Notes: generated from the sequence alone by a model not told the origin. 64,000 bases of DNA from Clostridiales bacterium (GCA_017962145.1 JAGCVX010000022.1:117858-181857); one strand, 5' to 3'; positions 1-8,581 are shown, counted from the stretch's first letter. Program-made: numbers and translations.

Positions 1-21
1 TGTAGAAGGAGGCGAGGCATA

Positions 22-948
22 ATGTTTGAATTAGATAATGTTTCTGATCGTCTCTTAGAGGAAGTTGCGGATCTGCATAAGGTTCCGGTAGGCGCTTTTA
101 ATATCCGTTCGAATGGTAAAGCCGTCGCGAGAAATTCTACGGCGAATATCGAGATCGTCCCGAAGGAGAATGGTTCCGGTATCGACATCAAGATCAAGCC
201 GGGCACCAAGAACGAGAGCGTACATATTCCGGTCGTTATGACGGCAAGCGGCATCAAGGAGATCGTCTATAACGATTTCTTCATCGGTGAAGACTGTGAC
301 GTCGTGATCGTAGCCGGCTGCGGTATCGACAACTGCGGCCCGAAGGACTCCGAGCACGATGGTATCCACCGTTTCTTCGTAGGAAAAGGCGCGAAGGTCA
401 AGTATGTCGAAAAGCATTACGGTTCCGGTGAAGGCACAGGTAAGCGCATCCTGAATCCGGGTACGGAAGTCTACATGGAAGAAGACAGCTACATGGAGAT
501 GGAGATGACCCAGATCAAGGGTGTAGACGATACGGTCCGCGACACGAAGGCGGAACTCGGCAAGGGCGCAAGACTCGTCGTCCATGAGCGTCTTATGACC
601 CACGGCAAGCAGAACGCGGTAAGTAACTACCGTGTAGATCTGAACGGCGAAGGATGTTCCGCCGACGTAGTTTCCCGTTCTGTCGCAAAAGATGATTCGT
701 ATCAGAAATTCGACGCGGTATTAAACGGTAATACTGCCTGCTCCGGTCACACGGAGTGCGACGCGATCATCATGGATAACGGAAAGATCCTGGCGGTGCC
801 GGGTCTGGAAGCGAATAATGTTGATGCGGCTCTGGTTCACGAGGCGGCCATCGGTAAGATCGCCGGTGAGCAGCTGATCAAGCTCATGACCCTGGGTCTG
901 ACGGAGGCGGAGGCCGAAGAGCAGATCATCAACGGATTCTTGAAATAA
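22..948 (+). CDS. SufB/SufD-family Fe-S cluster assembly scaffold (short, SmsB-like)
   Basis: The 308-residue product has the SufBD core: a right-handed beta-helix region with motifs such as VAGCGIDNCG (about residues 92-101), HYGSGEG and VHEAAIGKIAGEQL near the C-terminus. The family forms the scaffold that works with the SufC ATPase to build Fe-S clusters in the cytoplasm. At 308 residues it is much shorter than classical SufB (about 470) and resembles the minimal SMS-type partner usually encoded next to a SufC-like ATPase. The ATPase would be expected just upstream, outside the window. The start is supported by AAGGAGG at about positions 5-11. Assignment to the family is firm; the SMS label is inferred from length. 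Confidence 0.85.
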   Translation: MFELDNVSDRLLEEVADLHKVPVGAFNIRSNGKAVARNSTANIEIVPKENGSGIDIKIKPGTKNESVHIPVVMTASGIKEIVYNDFFIGEDCDVVIVAGCGIDNCGPKDSEHDGIHRFFVGKGAKVKYVEKHYGSGEGTGKRILNPGTEVYMEEDSYMEMEMTQIKGVDDTVRDTKAELGKGARLVVHERLMTHGKQNAVSNYRVDLNGEGCSADVVSRSVAKDDSYQKFDAVLNGNTACSGHTECDAIIMDNGKILAVPGLEANNVDAALVHEAAIGKIAGEQLIKLMTLGLTEAEAEEQIINGFLK

Positions 949-971
949 AAAAACCACGTTAGATGACGTGG
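946..971 (-). terminator. Intrinsic terminator for the EAL gene
   Basis: Read on the minus strand, a CCACGT/ACGTGG stem (966-971 and 954-959) is followed by seven T residues. It sits directly after the stop codon of the minus-strand EAL gene, between the two convergent genes. On the + strand the hairpin lacks a following T tract. Confidence 0.7.
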
Positions 972-983
972 CTTAAAAAGCGA

Positions 984-2978
984 TTACTCTTCCGGGCGTT
1001 TCGCATCTTCGTATTTCGGAGAAGCGAGGCGCTCGGCCATTTTTTCAGGCGACATAGGCTTGTCGAAATAGTAGCCCTGGATGATCGTTACACCCATTTG
1101 CAGGAGGGTTTTGACCTGGTCCTCGTGTTCGATTCCTTCTGCAACGATCTGCAGTTCCAGGGAACGGGCCATCTTGACGATGTGCTCGAGGATCGTCAGG
1201 TCTTTGGAGTAGCTCTTGTCGACAAATCCCTTATCGATCTTGATGGTGTCGAAGGTGATCTCGCGAAGCAGTGTCAGAGAAGAGCTGGCGCAGCCGAAAT
1301 CATCGATGGAGACCAGATATCCGTATCCGTGAAGTGAGTCGACGAAATTCTTCAGGACCTTGATCGGGAATTCGTCCGCGGTTTCCGTTACTTCGATCTC
1401 GATGAGATGTCTCGGGATATGGTTTTCCGTGATGATCGTGTTGATGCGGTCGGCGATCTCCGGATCCGCCAGATTTCTTCTGGAGAAATTGATCGATACG
1501 GTCGGCGGGTTTAAGCCCTGTTCGATCCAGCGGGAAAGATCCTTGCACACAGCAGTCAATATCATGAGGTCGAGGTTACAGATCGAACGGTTCTCCTCCA
1601 TAGGCGGGATAAACATGGACGGCGAGAGGATCTCTCCGTCGTGCGACCATCTGGCCAGAGCCTCTGCGCCACAGACGGTTTTCGTCGTGGCATCTACCTT
1701 CGGCTGATAGTAAGCGATGAATTCGTTGTTCTTCAGACCCTGTTCGATCTTCCCTTCAAAGTTTTTACGAGCCTCGAGACTTGTGAGAAGTTCGCGGTCG
1801 ATATACTTGATCGGTTCGCCGGTATTCGTCTTGGCGATAGCCAGACCAACGGCGGCACTGGAGATGATCTCCTCGCCGTCGAGATCGGTTTTGTCGATGG
1901 GAAATACACCGGCTCTGGCAGAGATCAAGATCTCTTTTGTCTCGCCGCTCTGCTTGTCAAAGAAAGAAACGTTCATGCCTTTCAGAAGCTTGATGAAATC
2001 CGAAACGTGTTCATTTCGAACCACGGCAACAAACTGGTTACCATATTGTCTTGCCAGAAGTTCGTCTTTTCCGATCTTGTCGGACATGGCCTGCGCATAG
2101 TTGGCCAGGATCTCGTTTCCGTTATTCATGCCGTACTTTCTGTTGATGTCGGAGAATTTGCAAAGGTCGAAGAAGATCGCGGTGTATTCCAGAAGTCTCG
2201 GCTGAGCCTGCATCTGGTTGATCCACTCGACACAGCCGTGCTCGTTGGCAAGTCCGGTGCGCATCTCTGTTCTGGCCACGTGCTGGATCTCGTTATTCTT
2301 CGAGAGCATGCCTTCGATGAAGATCAGGATCGCGGAAAGACCGATGCCCATGTTCATATAGGAATAACCGAACAGCATGACCTGGATGATCATGCCCACA
2401 GCCGGGAAGATCAGATAGGTGGACAGGATGATCAGCTGATATGTGCCCAGTTTTTTTCTATACTGGTGCAGCATCGTGAATACGATGATCATGCTGATGA
2501 TCGGGAAAATCAGCGACACATAAAACCAGTGCGCGCGGTGATAGGTGTTGGTGGAATCGATCGTGTAATAAAGTCCCGTGAACTGCGATACGATAACGAG
2601 TATGCTTGCGACAGCGGACAGCGTAAAGCATGTGATCAGACGTTTCTGCGCGCCTGCGCCGCTTTTTAAAGAGAAGTAGCCAAGTGTTCGGACCGAGACA
2701 TAGGCGGCATAAACAGCAGGCAGCAACGCGCAGGTCAAAAACACGATGAAGTTGGAAACACGGGATAAAACAAAGGCGGCGTTCCCGGTCTGGCCACGAT
2801 ACACATATGCCAGAGAATCAAAAAGAAGAAGCATGCCGGCCAGAAGATTTAAGATCGTAAGCGGGATACGGACGCGCCGCAGGTGGGTCTGATTCGTCAG
2901 AGAAAACAAAGCCGCAACAATACAGAAGACTGCTTCAAAAAGAAGAAATGCAACTTGTACAGACAATGCATCGATCAT
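984..2978 (-). CDS. Membrane c-di-GMP phosphodiesterase with degenerate GGDEF and intact EAL domain
   Basis: This 664-residue protein has about seven hydrophobic segments in residues 1-225, then a GGDEF-like domain and a C-terminal EAL domain. The GGDEF signature reads YGNQF (residues 312-316), so cyclase activity is unlikely. The EAL domain keeps the expected active-site residues: E439 in AEALAR, N in SINFS, E in EVTET, the Asp pair in IDDFG, K in TIKIDK, E in AEGIE and Q in QGYYF. The likely role is hydrolysis of c-di-GMP in response to a membrane signal, with the GGDEF-like part perhaps binding GTP as a regulator. It is a single-gene unit, convergent with the SufBD gene. The ribosome binding site before this start is weak (AGGG). 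Confidence 0.9.
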   Translation of the reverse strand: MIDALSVQVAFLLFEAVFCIVAALFSLTNQTHLRRVRIPLTILNLLAGMLLLFDSLAYVYRGQTGNAAFVLSRVSNFIVFLTCALLPAVYAAYVSVRTLGYFSLKSGAGAQKRLITCFTLSAVASILVIVSQFTGLYYTIDSTNTYHRAHWFYVSLIFPIISMIIVFTMLHQYRKKLGTYQLIILSTYLIFPAVGMIIQVMLFGYSYMNMGIGLSAILIFIEGMLSKNNEIQHVARTEMRTGLANEHGCVEWINQMQAQPRLLEYTAIFFDLCKFSDINRKYGMNNGNEILANYAQAMSDKIGKDELLARQYGNQFVAVVRNEHVSDFIKLLKGMNVSFFDKQSGETKEILISARAGVFPIDKTDLDGEEIISSAAVGLAIAKTNTGEPIKYIDRELLTSLEARKNFEGKIEQGLKNNEFIAYYQPKVDATTKTVCGAEALARWSHDGEILSPSMFIPPMEENRSICNLDLMILTAVCKDLSRWIEQGLNPPTVSINFSRRNLADPEIADRINTIITENHIPRHLIEIEVTETADEFPIKVLKNFVDSLHGYGYLVSIDDFGCASSSLTLLREITFDTIKIDKGFVDKSYSKDLTILEHIVKMARSLELQIVAEGIEHEDQVKTLLQMGVTIIQGYYFDKPMSPEKMAERLASPKYEDAKRPEE

Positions 2979-3101
2979 ACGTTTTCCCTGCTCAAAGAAT
3001 TTTGCCTAATCCTATTTCTATTATCTTACAGCGAAAAAATGAAAACAATATGAACAATTCAATAAGGATGTGCTTCGAAAAATCTCCAGAGCATTTGAAG
3101 A

Positions 3102-3140
3102 AGAAAAAAACGTCCCTGCTGCTTAACGGCAAGGACGTTT
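3102..3140 (-). terminator. Terminator of the tRNA-Ala gene
   Basis: On the minus strand AAAACGTCC pairs with GGACGTTTT around a 17-base loop and is followed by seven T residues. It starts right after the CCA end of the tRNA. Confidence 0.85.
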
Positions 3141-3216
3141 TGGTGGAGCATATGAGGATCGAACTCACGACCTCCTGATTGCGAACCAGGCGCTCTCCCA
3201 GCTGAGCTAATGCCCC
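3141..3216 (-). tRNA. tRNA-Ala, anticodon CGC
   Basis: The minus strand folds into a 76-nt cloverleaf with encoded CCA. The acceptor GGGGCAT pairs with ATGCTCC and contains the G3:U70 wobble pair that identifies alanine tRNAs. The anticodon loop TTCGCAA gives anticodon CGC, reading GCG codons. The T arm contains GAGTTCGATCCTC. It is a single tRNA gene with its own promoter and terminator. Confidence 0.96.
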
Positions 3217-3229
3217 GAATTACTTCACT

Positions 3230-3258
3230 ATTATCGGGGTTGGGCATCTAATTGTCAA
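3230..3258 (-). promoter_or_regulatory. Sigma-70-type promoter of tRNA-Ala
   Basis: The minus strand has TTGACA (3253-3258), a 17-base spacer and GATAAT (3230-3235), 14 bases before the first tRNA base. Spacing and match are near consensus. Confidence 0.85.
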
Positions 3259-3279
3259 GGCGCAATTTCGGCGTGGTTG

Positions 3280-3288
3280 TGATATAGT
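3280..3288 (+). promoter_or_regulatory. Possible extended -10 promoter for the secreted protein gene
   Basis: TGaTATAGT is an extended -10 element about 40 bases before the start codon at 3328. No good -35 is seen at the usual distance. Confidence 0.4.
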
Positions 3289-3327
3289 AGGAACAGCAGT
3301 TCGCAAAGACGGAAAGGGGATTTTGAC

Positions 3328-4482
3328 ATGCGGATCAGAACGGTTGCAGCGGCGGCGGGATGTGTACTGGCCATGCTTTTTTCGAGTGTTCCGACCCTGG
3401 CTTTCTCTCGTGACGGAGGGACGATGGTCGTTGACGGAAAAGCATTTGCCTCGACACAGGACTGCAAAGGTACGAACTGGGAATTTGACGCAGATACCCA
3501 CACTCTCTATCTCAAAGGGTATGACGGATCATATATCGATCTGAGTATGCAGGAAGAAGCGACCGTCGTCCTCGAAGGAAACAACAAGATCACATCGAAT
3601 CTGGATAACCCGGCACTTCTGGTGCAGGGAAATCTGACTGTGATGGGAGACGGCTATCTGGATCTTGAAGTGACGGCATGCCGAAGTGCTCTCTATGCGC
3701 ATGATGGTTCACTCACGATCTATGAGGGATGCGAGATCCGCGCTTATGGTTCCGGAACAAGTACGACCGGCGGGTATCTTGTGATGGCTGACGCAGATGT
3801 CCTCATCGAAAATGCGAAGGTTACGATCGAAGATGAGGTCGAGGGGCAGGGCGGAGGCCTGGGCTCCAATAACGGGGATGTCTATATCTCCGAAGATACG
3901 ACTCTGTCGATTACGTCCGCTTCAAAGGCACTTTCGAGTCTTTCGGGAAGTGTGCATATTCGAGGCGCGGCAACTGAAGTTTCGATTCATGCATATGATA
4001 ATTCGATCTATTCGAGAAATGATCTTGCGATCGTAGACGGTGCGACGGTTTCCGTGAAAAGTGATACGATGGGCGGTACGGTCGTATATTGTCCGGAGGG
4101 ATGTATCCGGATCCGATCCGCAAAAGTGACGGTCGAGGGAAAGAAAACGGCGATGGCCGGTCAGCAGATCGAGCTGACGGATGCGTATATTGCGACACCT
4201 TTTGATGCGGATATTCAGCAGGTCGCCGATATGACTACTCTGATCTTCGAAGGTGAAGTCGTATCTTCCGTGGAGATCGAACCGGGAACGGCGCCGACGC
4301 CGACACCCACTCCGACACCGACCAACACACCGACGCCGGTTCCGACGCAGGCGCCCGCTGAGACGAACGACAGTGCATTTTCGATCACGCCCCGCATGAT
4401 CATCGGCGCGGTGCTGGTGATCGTCGGACTGGGAACGGTGATCGTTCTTCTGATCTCGAAGATACGGAATAAGAACTATTGA
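3328..4482 (+). CDS. Secreted, membrane-anchored protein with carbohydrate-binding-type repeat domain
   Basis: The 384-residue product has an N-terminal signal peptide (about residues 1-26), a body of repeated short beta-strands, a Thr/Pro linker (about 322-346) and a C-terminal membrane helix (357-376) followed by a short basic tail. The body (phrases such as LTVMGDGYL and LTIYEGCEIR) resembles the carbohydrate-binding-domain-containing proteins of Clostridia that form a beta-helix, but no catalytic motif is visible. It should sit on the outer face of the membrane with the linker spanning the wall. AAAGGGGA upstream supports the start. It stands alone, between the tRNA and a bidirectional terminator. 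The specific ligand is unknown. Confidence 0.7.
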   Translation: MRIRTVAAAAGCVLAMLFSSVPTLAFSRDGGTMVVDGKAFASTQDCKGTNWEFDADTHTLYLKGYDGSYIDLSMQEEATVVLEGNNKITSNLDNPALLVQGNLTVMGDGYLDLEVTACRSALYAHDGSLTIYEGCEIRAYGSGTSTTGGYLVMADADVLIENAKVTIEDEVEGQGGGLGSNNGDVYISEDTTLSITSASKALSSLSGSVHIRGAATEVSIHAYDNSIYSRNDLAIVDGATVSVKSDTMGGTVVYCPEGCIRIRSAKVTVEGKKTAMAGQQIELTDAYIATPFDADIQQVADMTTLIFEGEVVSSVEIEPGTAPTPTPTPTPTNTPTPVPTQAPAETNDSAFSITPRMIIGAVLVIVGLGTVIVLLISKIRNKNY

Positions 4483-4493
4483 TTCCGAAATAA

Positions 4494-4526
4494 AAAAGCT
4501 GCTTCAACGAGCAGCTTTTGTTTTTT
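4494..4526. terminator. Bidirectional terminator
   Basis: AAAAGCTGCT (4494-4503) pairs with AGCAGCTTTT (4510-4519) around a 6-base loop and is followed by six T residues; the reverse strand also ends in T residues. It serves both the secreted protein gene and the small zinc-ribbon gene on the other strand. Confidence 0.9.
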
Positions 4527-4533
4527 GCTTTGA

Positions 4534-4710
4534 TTACCAGGCTTTCTTGTCTATGCCCTTTTCGCGGCGCTGCTGCTTTCTGGCCTTGCGGCACTCCGGG
4601 CAGCGGATGGGGCTGTTTGTAAAGCCCTTTTCAGCGAAGAAGGCTTGTTCTCCTTCACTGAAGATAAATTCGATTCCACAATCTTTACAGACCAAAGTCA
4701 TGTCCGGCAT
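4534..4710 (-). CDS. Small zinc-ribbon protein
   Basis: The 58-residue product contains CKDC (C8, C11) and CPEC (C37, C40), a treble-clef or ribbon type zinc site with a 25-residue spacer, and ends in a basic Arg/Lys/Gln-rich tail. It matches the small zinc-ribbon proteins common in Firmicutes (zf-trcl-like); their function is not established. The start at 4710 is chosen because AAAGGAGG (4719-4726 on the minus strand) lies 8 bases upstream; a longer in-frame start at 4752 would put this site inside the gene. Confidence 0.75.
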   Translation of the reverse strand: MPDMTLVCKDCGIEFIFSEGEQAFFAEKGFTNSPIRCPECRKARKQQRREKGIDKKAW

Positions 4711-4797
4711 AGGCAGATCCTCCTTTGTTTGACCCTTCTTGTAGCATAGCACCGATGCGGACAGATGGCAAGAAATCTTGATACTGTGCGCTTCGGA

Positions 4798-7176
4798 TCA
4801 CGGAAGCGCGATGGAGATCTCCGGGCCTTCAAATACGATCAGTGTACCCCACTCGTTGAGCTCCGGAACACCGGCGGACGTGGATGCGATCTGGAAGATA
4901 TTTGCCAGAAGCAGACGGATCTGGCCGAAAAGTCCCTGTGTGTTGACAGTGATCCGGTTGTTCTTCCTGGTAACACGTACGAAGCCTTCGTTTTTGAGAT
5001 CTGCGGAATACACATCTGCAACGACTTCGGCACCTTCCGGGATCTCAAACAGGGTGATCGTGACATTTTCCAGATAGTTATAAAGCGGTGTAGTATCGTG
5101 TTGTCCTGCTACGAGAACCGTTCCCGGTCTGGCAAGGATCGGCATGGTGCTGTATCCATGCTGCTCGTTCTTCCAGATCGGACCTTCGACTCTTTCACGG
5201 GTCAAAAGGTTTGTCCAGATACCGCTCGGAACGTAATAACGCACGATGCCGTCAGGTGAGGTGATCGGTGCCACGAGGATATTTCCGCCCAGCATATACT
5301 GTTGATCGAGCGCGGCAACGTTCGGGTCATCCGGGAATTCCAGCACCATCGGGCGTGTCATCGGGACGCCCAGCGAAGTGGATTCAACAGCGCTTGCGAA
5401 GATATAAGGCATCATGCCGAGTTTGAACTTCGAAAAGAGCAGTGCTTCATTTACCGCGTCAGGACCGTAATTCCACGGAGTCTTCTGCAGATACGAACCG
5501 ACTGTCTGCGCGTGCGGGGAGAACATCGCCGCCTGATGCCAGCGCATATAAAGATCCGCCGGACAATCATCTGCGGTACCGCCGATATTCTGGCTCCAGA
5601 ACGGGAAACCGCTCAAGGAAAGAGACAGGGCGCTACGAAGTGTATTCTGCATTCCTTCGTAAGAAGAAACGGTGTTGTTCATGGATAAGAAAGGAAACTT
5701 CTGCGATCCGACTGTCGCGGAATGCGAGATGATGAAAGAACTGTTCTTTCCGTGATATCTCTTGACGACTTCGAATACTGCTTCCGAGAAAAGATAGCAG
5801 TAGCGATTATGCATACTCAGCGCATCGTTTTCCATCCTGTAGCTGATGTTGTGTCTGACCGCATCCGCACCAAACTGCGGTGCCGCGACAGGCGCGTCAG
5901 AACCGAAGTCGAGCTGGAATGTATCTACGCCCATATTCATCAGGTCGTCGATATATTTCTGATACCATCCGCGGGCAACCAGGAATGTAAAGTCGACCAG
6001 CGCCGAACCGGGCTGCTGCTGATCTGTCTGCCATACGTCGCCGTTACCGAGATTAACGAAATAGTTTGCGTCGAATCCTTCTTGGAAAAGCGGGGATTTC
6101 TGCGAGATATAGGGGCTGACCCACAGACATGCGCGCACACCCCGTTCGTGCATTTTCTTCAGCATCTGGGCTGGATTCGGGAAACGCTCTTTGTCCCACA
6201 GGAAACTCGTCCACTCGAAATTCTTCATCCAGGACGGTCCGAAATGGATCACAGACAGAGGGAGTCCCTGGATATGAGCCTGTTCCATGATGTCATATAC
6301 GGTATCTTCATCCATCTCGCCATACATGGAGGTGGAGATCGTCGTTCCAAATGACCATGCCGGCGGAAGTGACGGGCGTCCGATCAGTTCGGAATACTGG
6401 TCGAGAATATGTTTCATAGAGGCGCCGCCGATGAAGATATATTCCATCGTTTCCCCGGCGAGGGAGAACTGGGTGCGCATGGTTCTCTGGCCGTTATCTT
6501 CAGATGTGGTCGCGTCATTTCCGATCTCGTAGGAAACCGGGTCGTTACTGTTGACGACGATACCGTATCCTTTGGAAGAAAGGAAGAACGGCACGCACTT
6601 GGAAGATTTTCCGTATTCGATACCGGCGTCTTCGTTCCAGACTGTGTATGTTCCGCCGTTTCGGATGATACTCCCGGGGCATTCGCCCAGGCCATAGATA
6701 TATTCGCCTTCGGAAAGATTCAGCTGCTCACGGATATATGTGCTTCCGTCGGGGGCGGTGATGTGCGCCATGCCGCCGATATCTGTAGAAGTCAGATACA
6801 TACCGGAAAAATAAAAGGAGATGCCCCAGTTGCCGGTCTTGCTGAGACGGGCTTCGAGAAGACTGGAGGCATATATATATTCGTTTTCTGTTTCGCTGCT
6901 TTGGGGCTTGACCGAAGTACGGTTGAGATCGAAACACACCTTGGAAGCGCGGCTGCCGCGGTGATTGGTGATCTTAACGGAGAGCATGTTCGGCCCGGGT
7001 GCGCTGATGTGAACAGTCAGCATACCGCAGCCGATGGAATCGGTCACCTGGTTTTGCTCCTGATAGGGCGCATATAAAGTGATGCCGGAATCGGAATACC
7101 GAATATCCGCGATCTCTTTCGGATACTGAAGCTGGTATCCTTCTTTGACTGTCCATAATCCATCTGTAAACTTCAT
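4798..7176 (-). CDS. Glycoside hydrolase family 31 protein with altered catalytic pocket
   Basis: The 792-residue protein has the GH31 architecture: an N-terminal beta-sandwich, a (beta/alpha)8 barrel and C-terminal beta-domains, and is closest in layout to YicI-type alpha-xylosidases. No signal peptide is present, so it acts in the cytoplasm. The nucleophile region is kept (D423 in FQLDFGSDAP). The acid/base region, which in alpha-xylosidases and alpha-glucosidases reads R-S-(A/T)...HWxGD, here reads ISHSATVGSQ then FLSMNN: Arg is replaced by H485, Trp by S498 and the acid/base Asp by N501. The following SSYEGM and SLSGFPFWSQNIGG segments align well, so this is not a frame problem. Either the enzyme has an unusual substrate or mechanism, or it is inactive. 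AAGGAG precedes the start. Confidence 0.85.
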   Translation of the reverse strand: MKFTDGLWTVKEGYQLQYPKEIADIRYSDSGITLYAPYQEQNQVTDSIGCGMLTVHISAPGPNMLSVKITNHRGSRASKVCFDLNRTSVKPQSSETENEYIYASSLLEARLSKTGNWGISFYFSGMYLTSTDIGGMAHITAPDGSTYIREQLNLSEGEYIYGLGECPGSIIRNGGTYTVWNEDAGIEYGKSSKCVPFFLSSKGYGIVVNSNDPVSYEIGNDATTSEDNGQRTMRTQFSLAGETMEYIFIGGASMKHILDQYSELIGRPSLPPAWSFGTTISTSMYGEMDEDTVYDIMEQAHIQGLPLSVIHFGPSWMKNFEWTSFLWDKERFPNPAQMLKKMHERGVRACLWVSPYISQKSPLFQEGFDANYFVNLGNGDVWQTDQQQPGSALVDFTFLVARGWYQKYIDDLMNMGVDTFQLDFGSDAPVAAPQFGADAVRHNISYRMENDALSMHNRYCYLFSEAVFEVVKRYHGKNSSFIISHSATVGSQKFPFLSMNNTVSSYEGMQNTLRSALSLSLSGFPFWSQNIGGTADDCPADLYMRWHQAAMFSPHAQTVGSYLQKTPWNYGPDAVNEALLFSKFKLGMMPYIFASAVESTSLGVPMTRPMVLEFPDDPNVAALDQQYMLGGNILVAPITSPDGIVRYYVPSGIWTNLLTRERVEGPIWKNEQHGYSTMPILARPGTVLVAGQHDTTPLYNYLENVTITLFEIPEGAEVVADVYSADLKNEGFVRVTRKNNRITVNTQGLFGQIRLLLANIFQIASTSAGVPELNEWGTLIVFEGPEISIALP

Positions 7177-7212
7177 AGCCAGAACACTCCTTCGATCTCG
7201 GGAAAGCCCGAA

Positions 7213-7244
7213 AAGTATATACTTGTCCGAATAAAATTATAGCA
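7213..7244 (-). promoter_or_regulatory. Extended -10 promoter and palindromic operator of the GH31 gene
   Basis: The minus strand has TGCTATAAT (7236-7244), a consensus extended -10. Just downstream, in the expected early transcribed region, lies the perfect 12-bp palindrome AAGTATATACTT (7213-7224), placed where a repressor would block transcription. The regulator is not identifiable. Confidence 0.6.
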
Positions 7245-7323
7245 AAGCACTTTCGCCGTAAGGGTACAGAATTCCTACCGCTGTGTTTCATTTGTGTGAA
7301 AATGGGGAAGCCAAACAGAATCG

Positions 7324-7340
7324 GTTAGTGTTATACTAAC
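7324..7340 (+). promoter_or_regulatory. Inverted repeat over a -10-like element upstream of the ADH-like gene
   Basis: GTTAGT and ACTAAC flank GTTAT, and the right arm overlaps TATACT, a good -10 hexamer 57 bases before the start codon at 7397. The arrangement is typical of an operator overlapping a promoter. No clear -35 is seen. Confidence 0.45.
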
Positions 7341-7396
7341 ATTACCACTTGTGTGGATTTTACGTTTGGGCGAGGAATAAGGAGTAGGGTCCCTGT

Positions 7397-8581
7397 ATGA
7401 GCAACGCGCGCAGTTTCCTTCGTTATGCACGAATTATGCAAGACCGCCGTCAGGATCTGATGGCGGATACCGGCGCGCTTTCCGAGCTTCCGAACCGGCT
7501 TCTCGAAGACGGCATCAAGAGGATCTATTTTATTTCCGGTAAACAGACCAAAAAACTCAAACTCTACGATGCATTTCTGGAAGACCTCGAGTCGAAAGGC
7601 ATCCGCTGTTTTACGTGCGACAAGGTCGATGCGTCAACGGACGGACGGATCATCGAAACCTGTGCTACCGAGTGCAGAAACTATAACTGTGAGGCCATCG
7701 TCGCTTTTGGCGGAGGCACTGTGATCGACATTGCCAAACTGGTGTCTGCATGGGTTGCCAATGCGGAACGTTCCCTCTATCAGATGCGAGGCATCGGTAA
7801 GATCCCGAATCCCGGCGTGGATCTGCATGTCATATCAACTACCGGAAGCGGTGCGGAAAGCTCCGCGTGTTCGTTCGTACGATATGACCAGCAGACGTGC
7901 CTTTTTTACAGCGAGCATCTGATTCCGAAGAGCGTCGTACTGGATCCGGATCTTCTGCTCCGACTTCCCATGGACAATCTTGCGGCGGCCGGTCTTTTTG
8001 CCCTGACACATGCGATCGAAGCCTATGTCAGTCTGCAGGCGGAAGAGTTCCCGGCCGATAAGGCAAATGTCATGGTTGCCGTCCCGATCTTTTTCTCTTA
8101 TCTGGAAAAATGCTATCGCCGAGGCGGCGTTTCAAATGATATGTATCTTCAGCTGATGATGGCTTCTTATTACTCCGGTATCGCAACCCGAAGGATCGGT
8201 TTTGGCTATGCCCATTGTTTTGCGATGCGTATTTCAGAAAAATACGACATCATGCCGGGCCATGCCTGTGCCGCCGTCCTGCCGGAGATACTTCGCTATG
8301 AATTCGACAAGATCTCCAAGCCGCTTTCAGAACTTGCTAAGGCTGCACATCTGTGCTCTGCGCGAGCAAGTGAAGAACAGGCCGCGCTTGCCCTGATCGA
8401 AGGTGTGGAGAGCCTTTGCCGAAGAGTGCAGCTTCCGGCGTCTTTGACTTGCTTGAAGTCGGAAGACTTTAACGGCATTATCGAGATGGTGCAGCTGGAC
8501 AGCAAACAGTGGGGCTGCCCGAAGAGGATCACGGCAAAAACAGCAGTAGATCTGATGAGAAATTTCAAACTGAGGGACTAA
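7397..8581 (+). CDS. Iron-containing alcohol dehydrogenase-like protein with altered metal ligands
   Basis: The 394-residue protein belongs to the Fe-ADH/dehydroquinate synthase-like superfamily. The nucleotide-binding signature GGGTVIDIAK starts at G105, and TTGSGAESS follows in the usual place. Metal ligands in characterised members are Asp, His, His, His. Here the DALTHAIEAY segment reads FALTHAIEAY, so the Asp is replaced by F201 while H205 is kept. H273 and H289 (PGHACA) are candidates for the other two, but the HxxxH pair reads HCFAM. The protein may use another metal, may not need one, or may not be a dehydrogenase. It is divergent from the GH31 gene, suggesting a shared sugar-related context. 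AAGGAG lies about 12 bases before the ATG, a slightly long gap. Confidence 0.8.
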   Translation: MSNARSFLRYARIMQDRRQDLMADTGALSELPNRLLEDGIKRIYFISGKQTKKLKLYDAFLEDLESKGIRCFTCDKVDASTDGRIIETCATECRNYNCEAIVAFGGGTVIDIAKLVSAWVANAERSLYQMRGIGKIPNPGVDLHVISTTGSGAESSACSFVRYDQQTCLFYSEHLIPKSVVLDPDLLLRLPMDNLAAAGLFALTHAIEAYVSLQAEEFPADKANVMVAVPIFFSYLEKCYRRGGVSNDMYLQLMMASYYSGIATRRIGFGYAHCFAMRISEKYDIMPGHACAAVLPEILRYEFDKISKPLSELAKAAHLCSARASEEQAALALIEGVESLCRRVQLPASLTCLKSEDFNGIIEMVQLDSKQWGCPKRITAKTAVDLMRNFKLRD

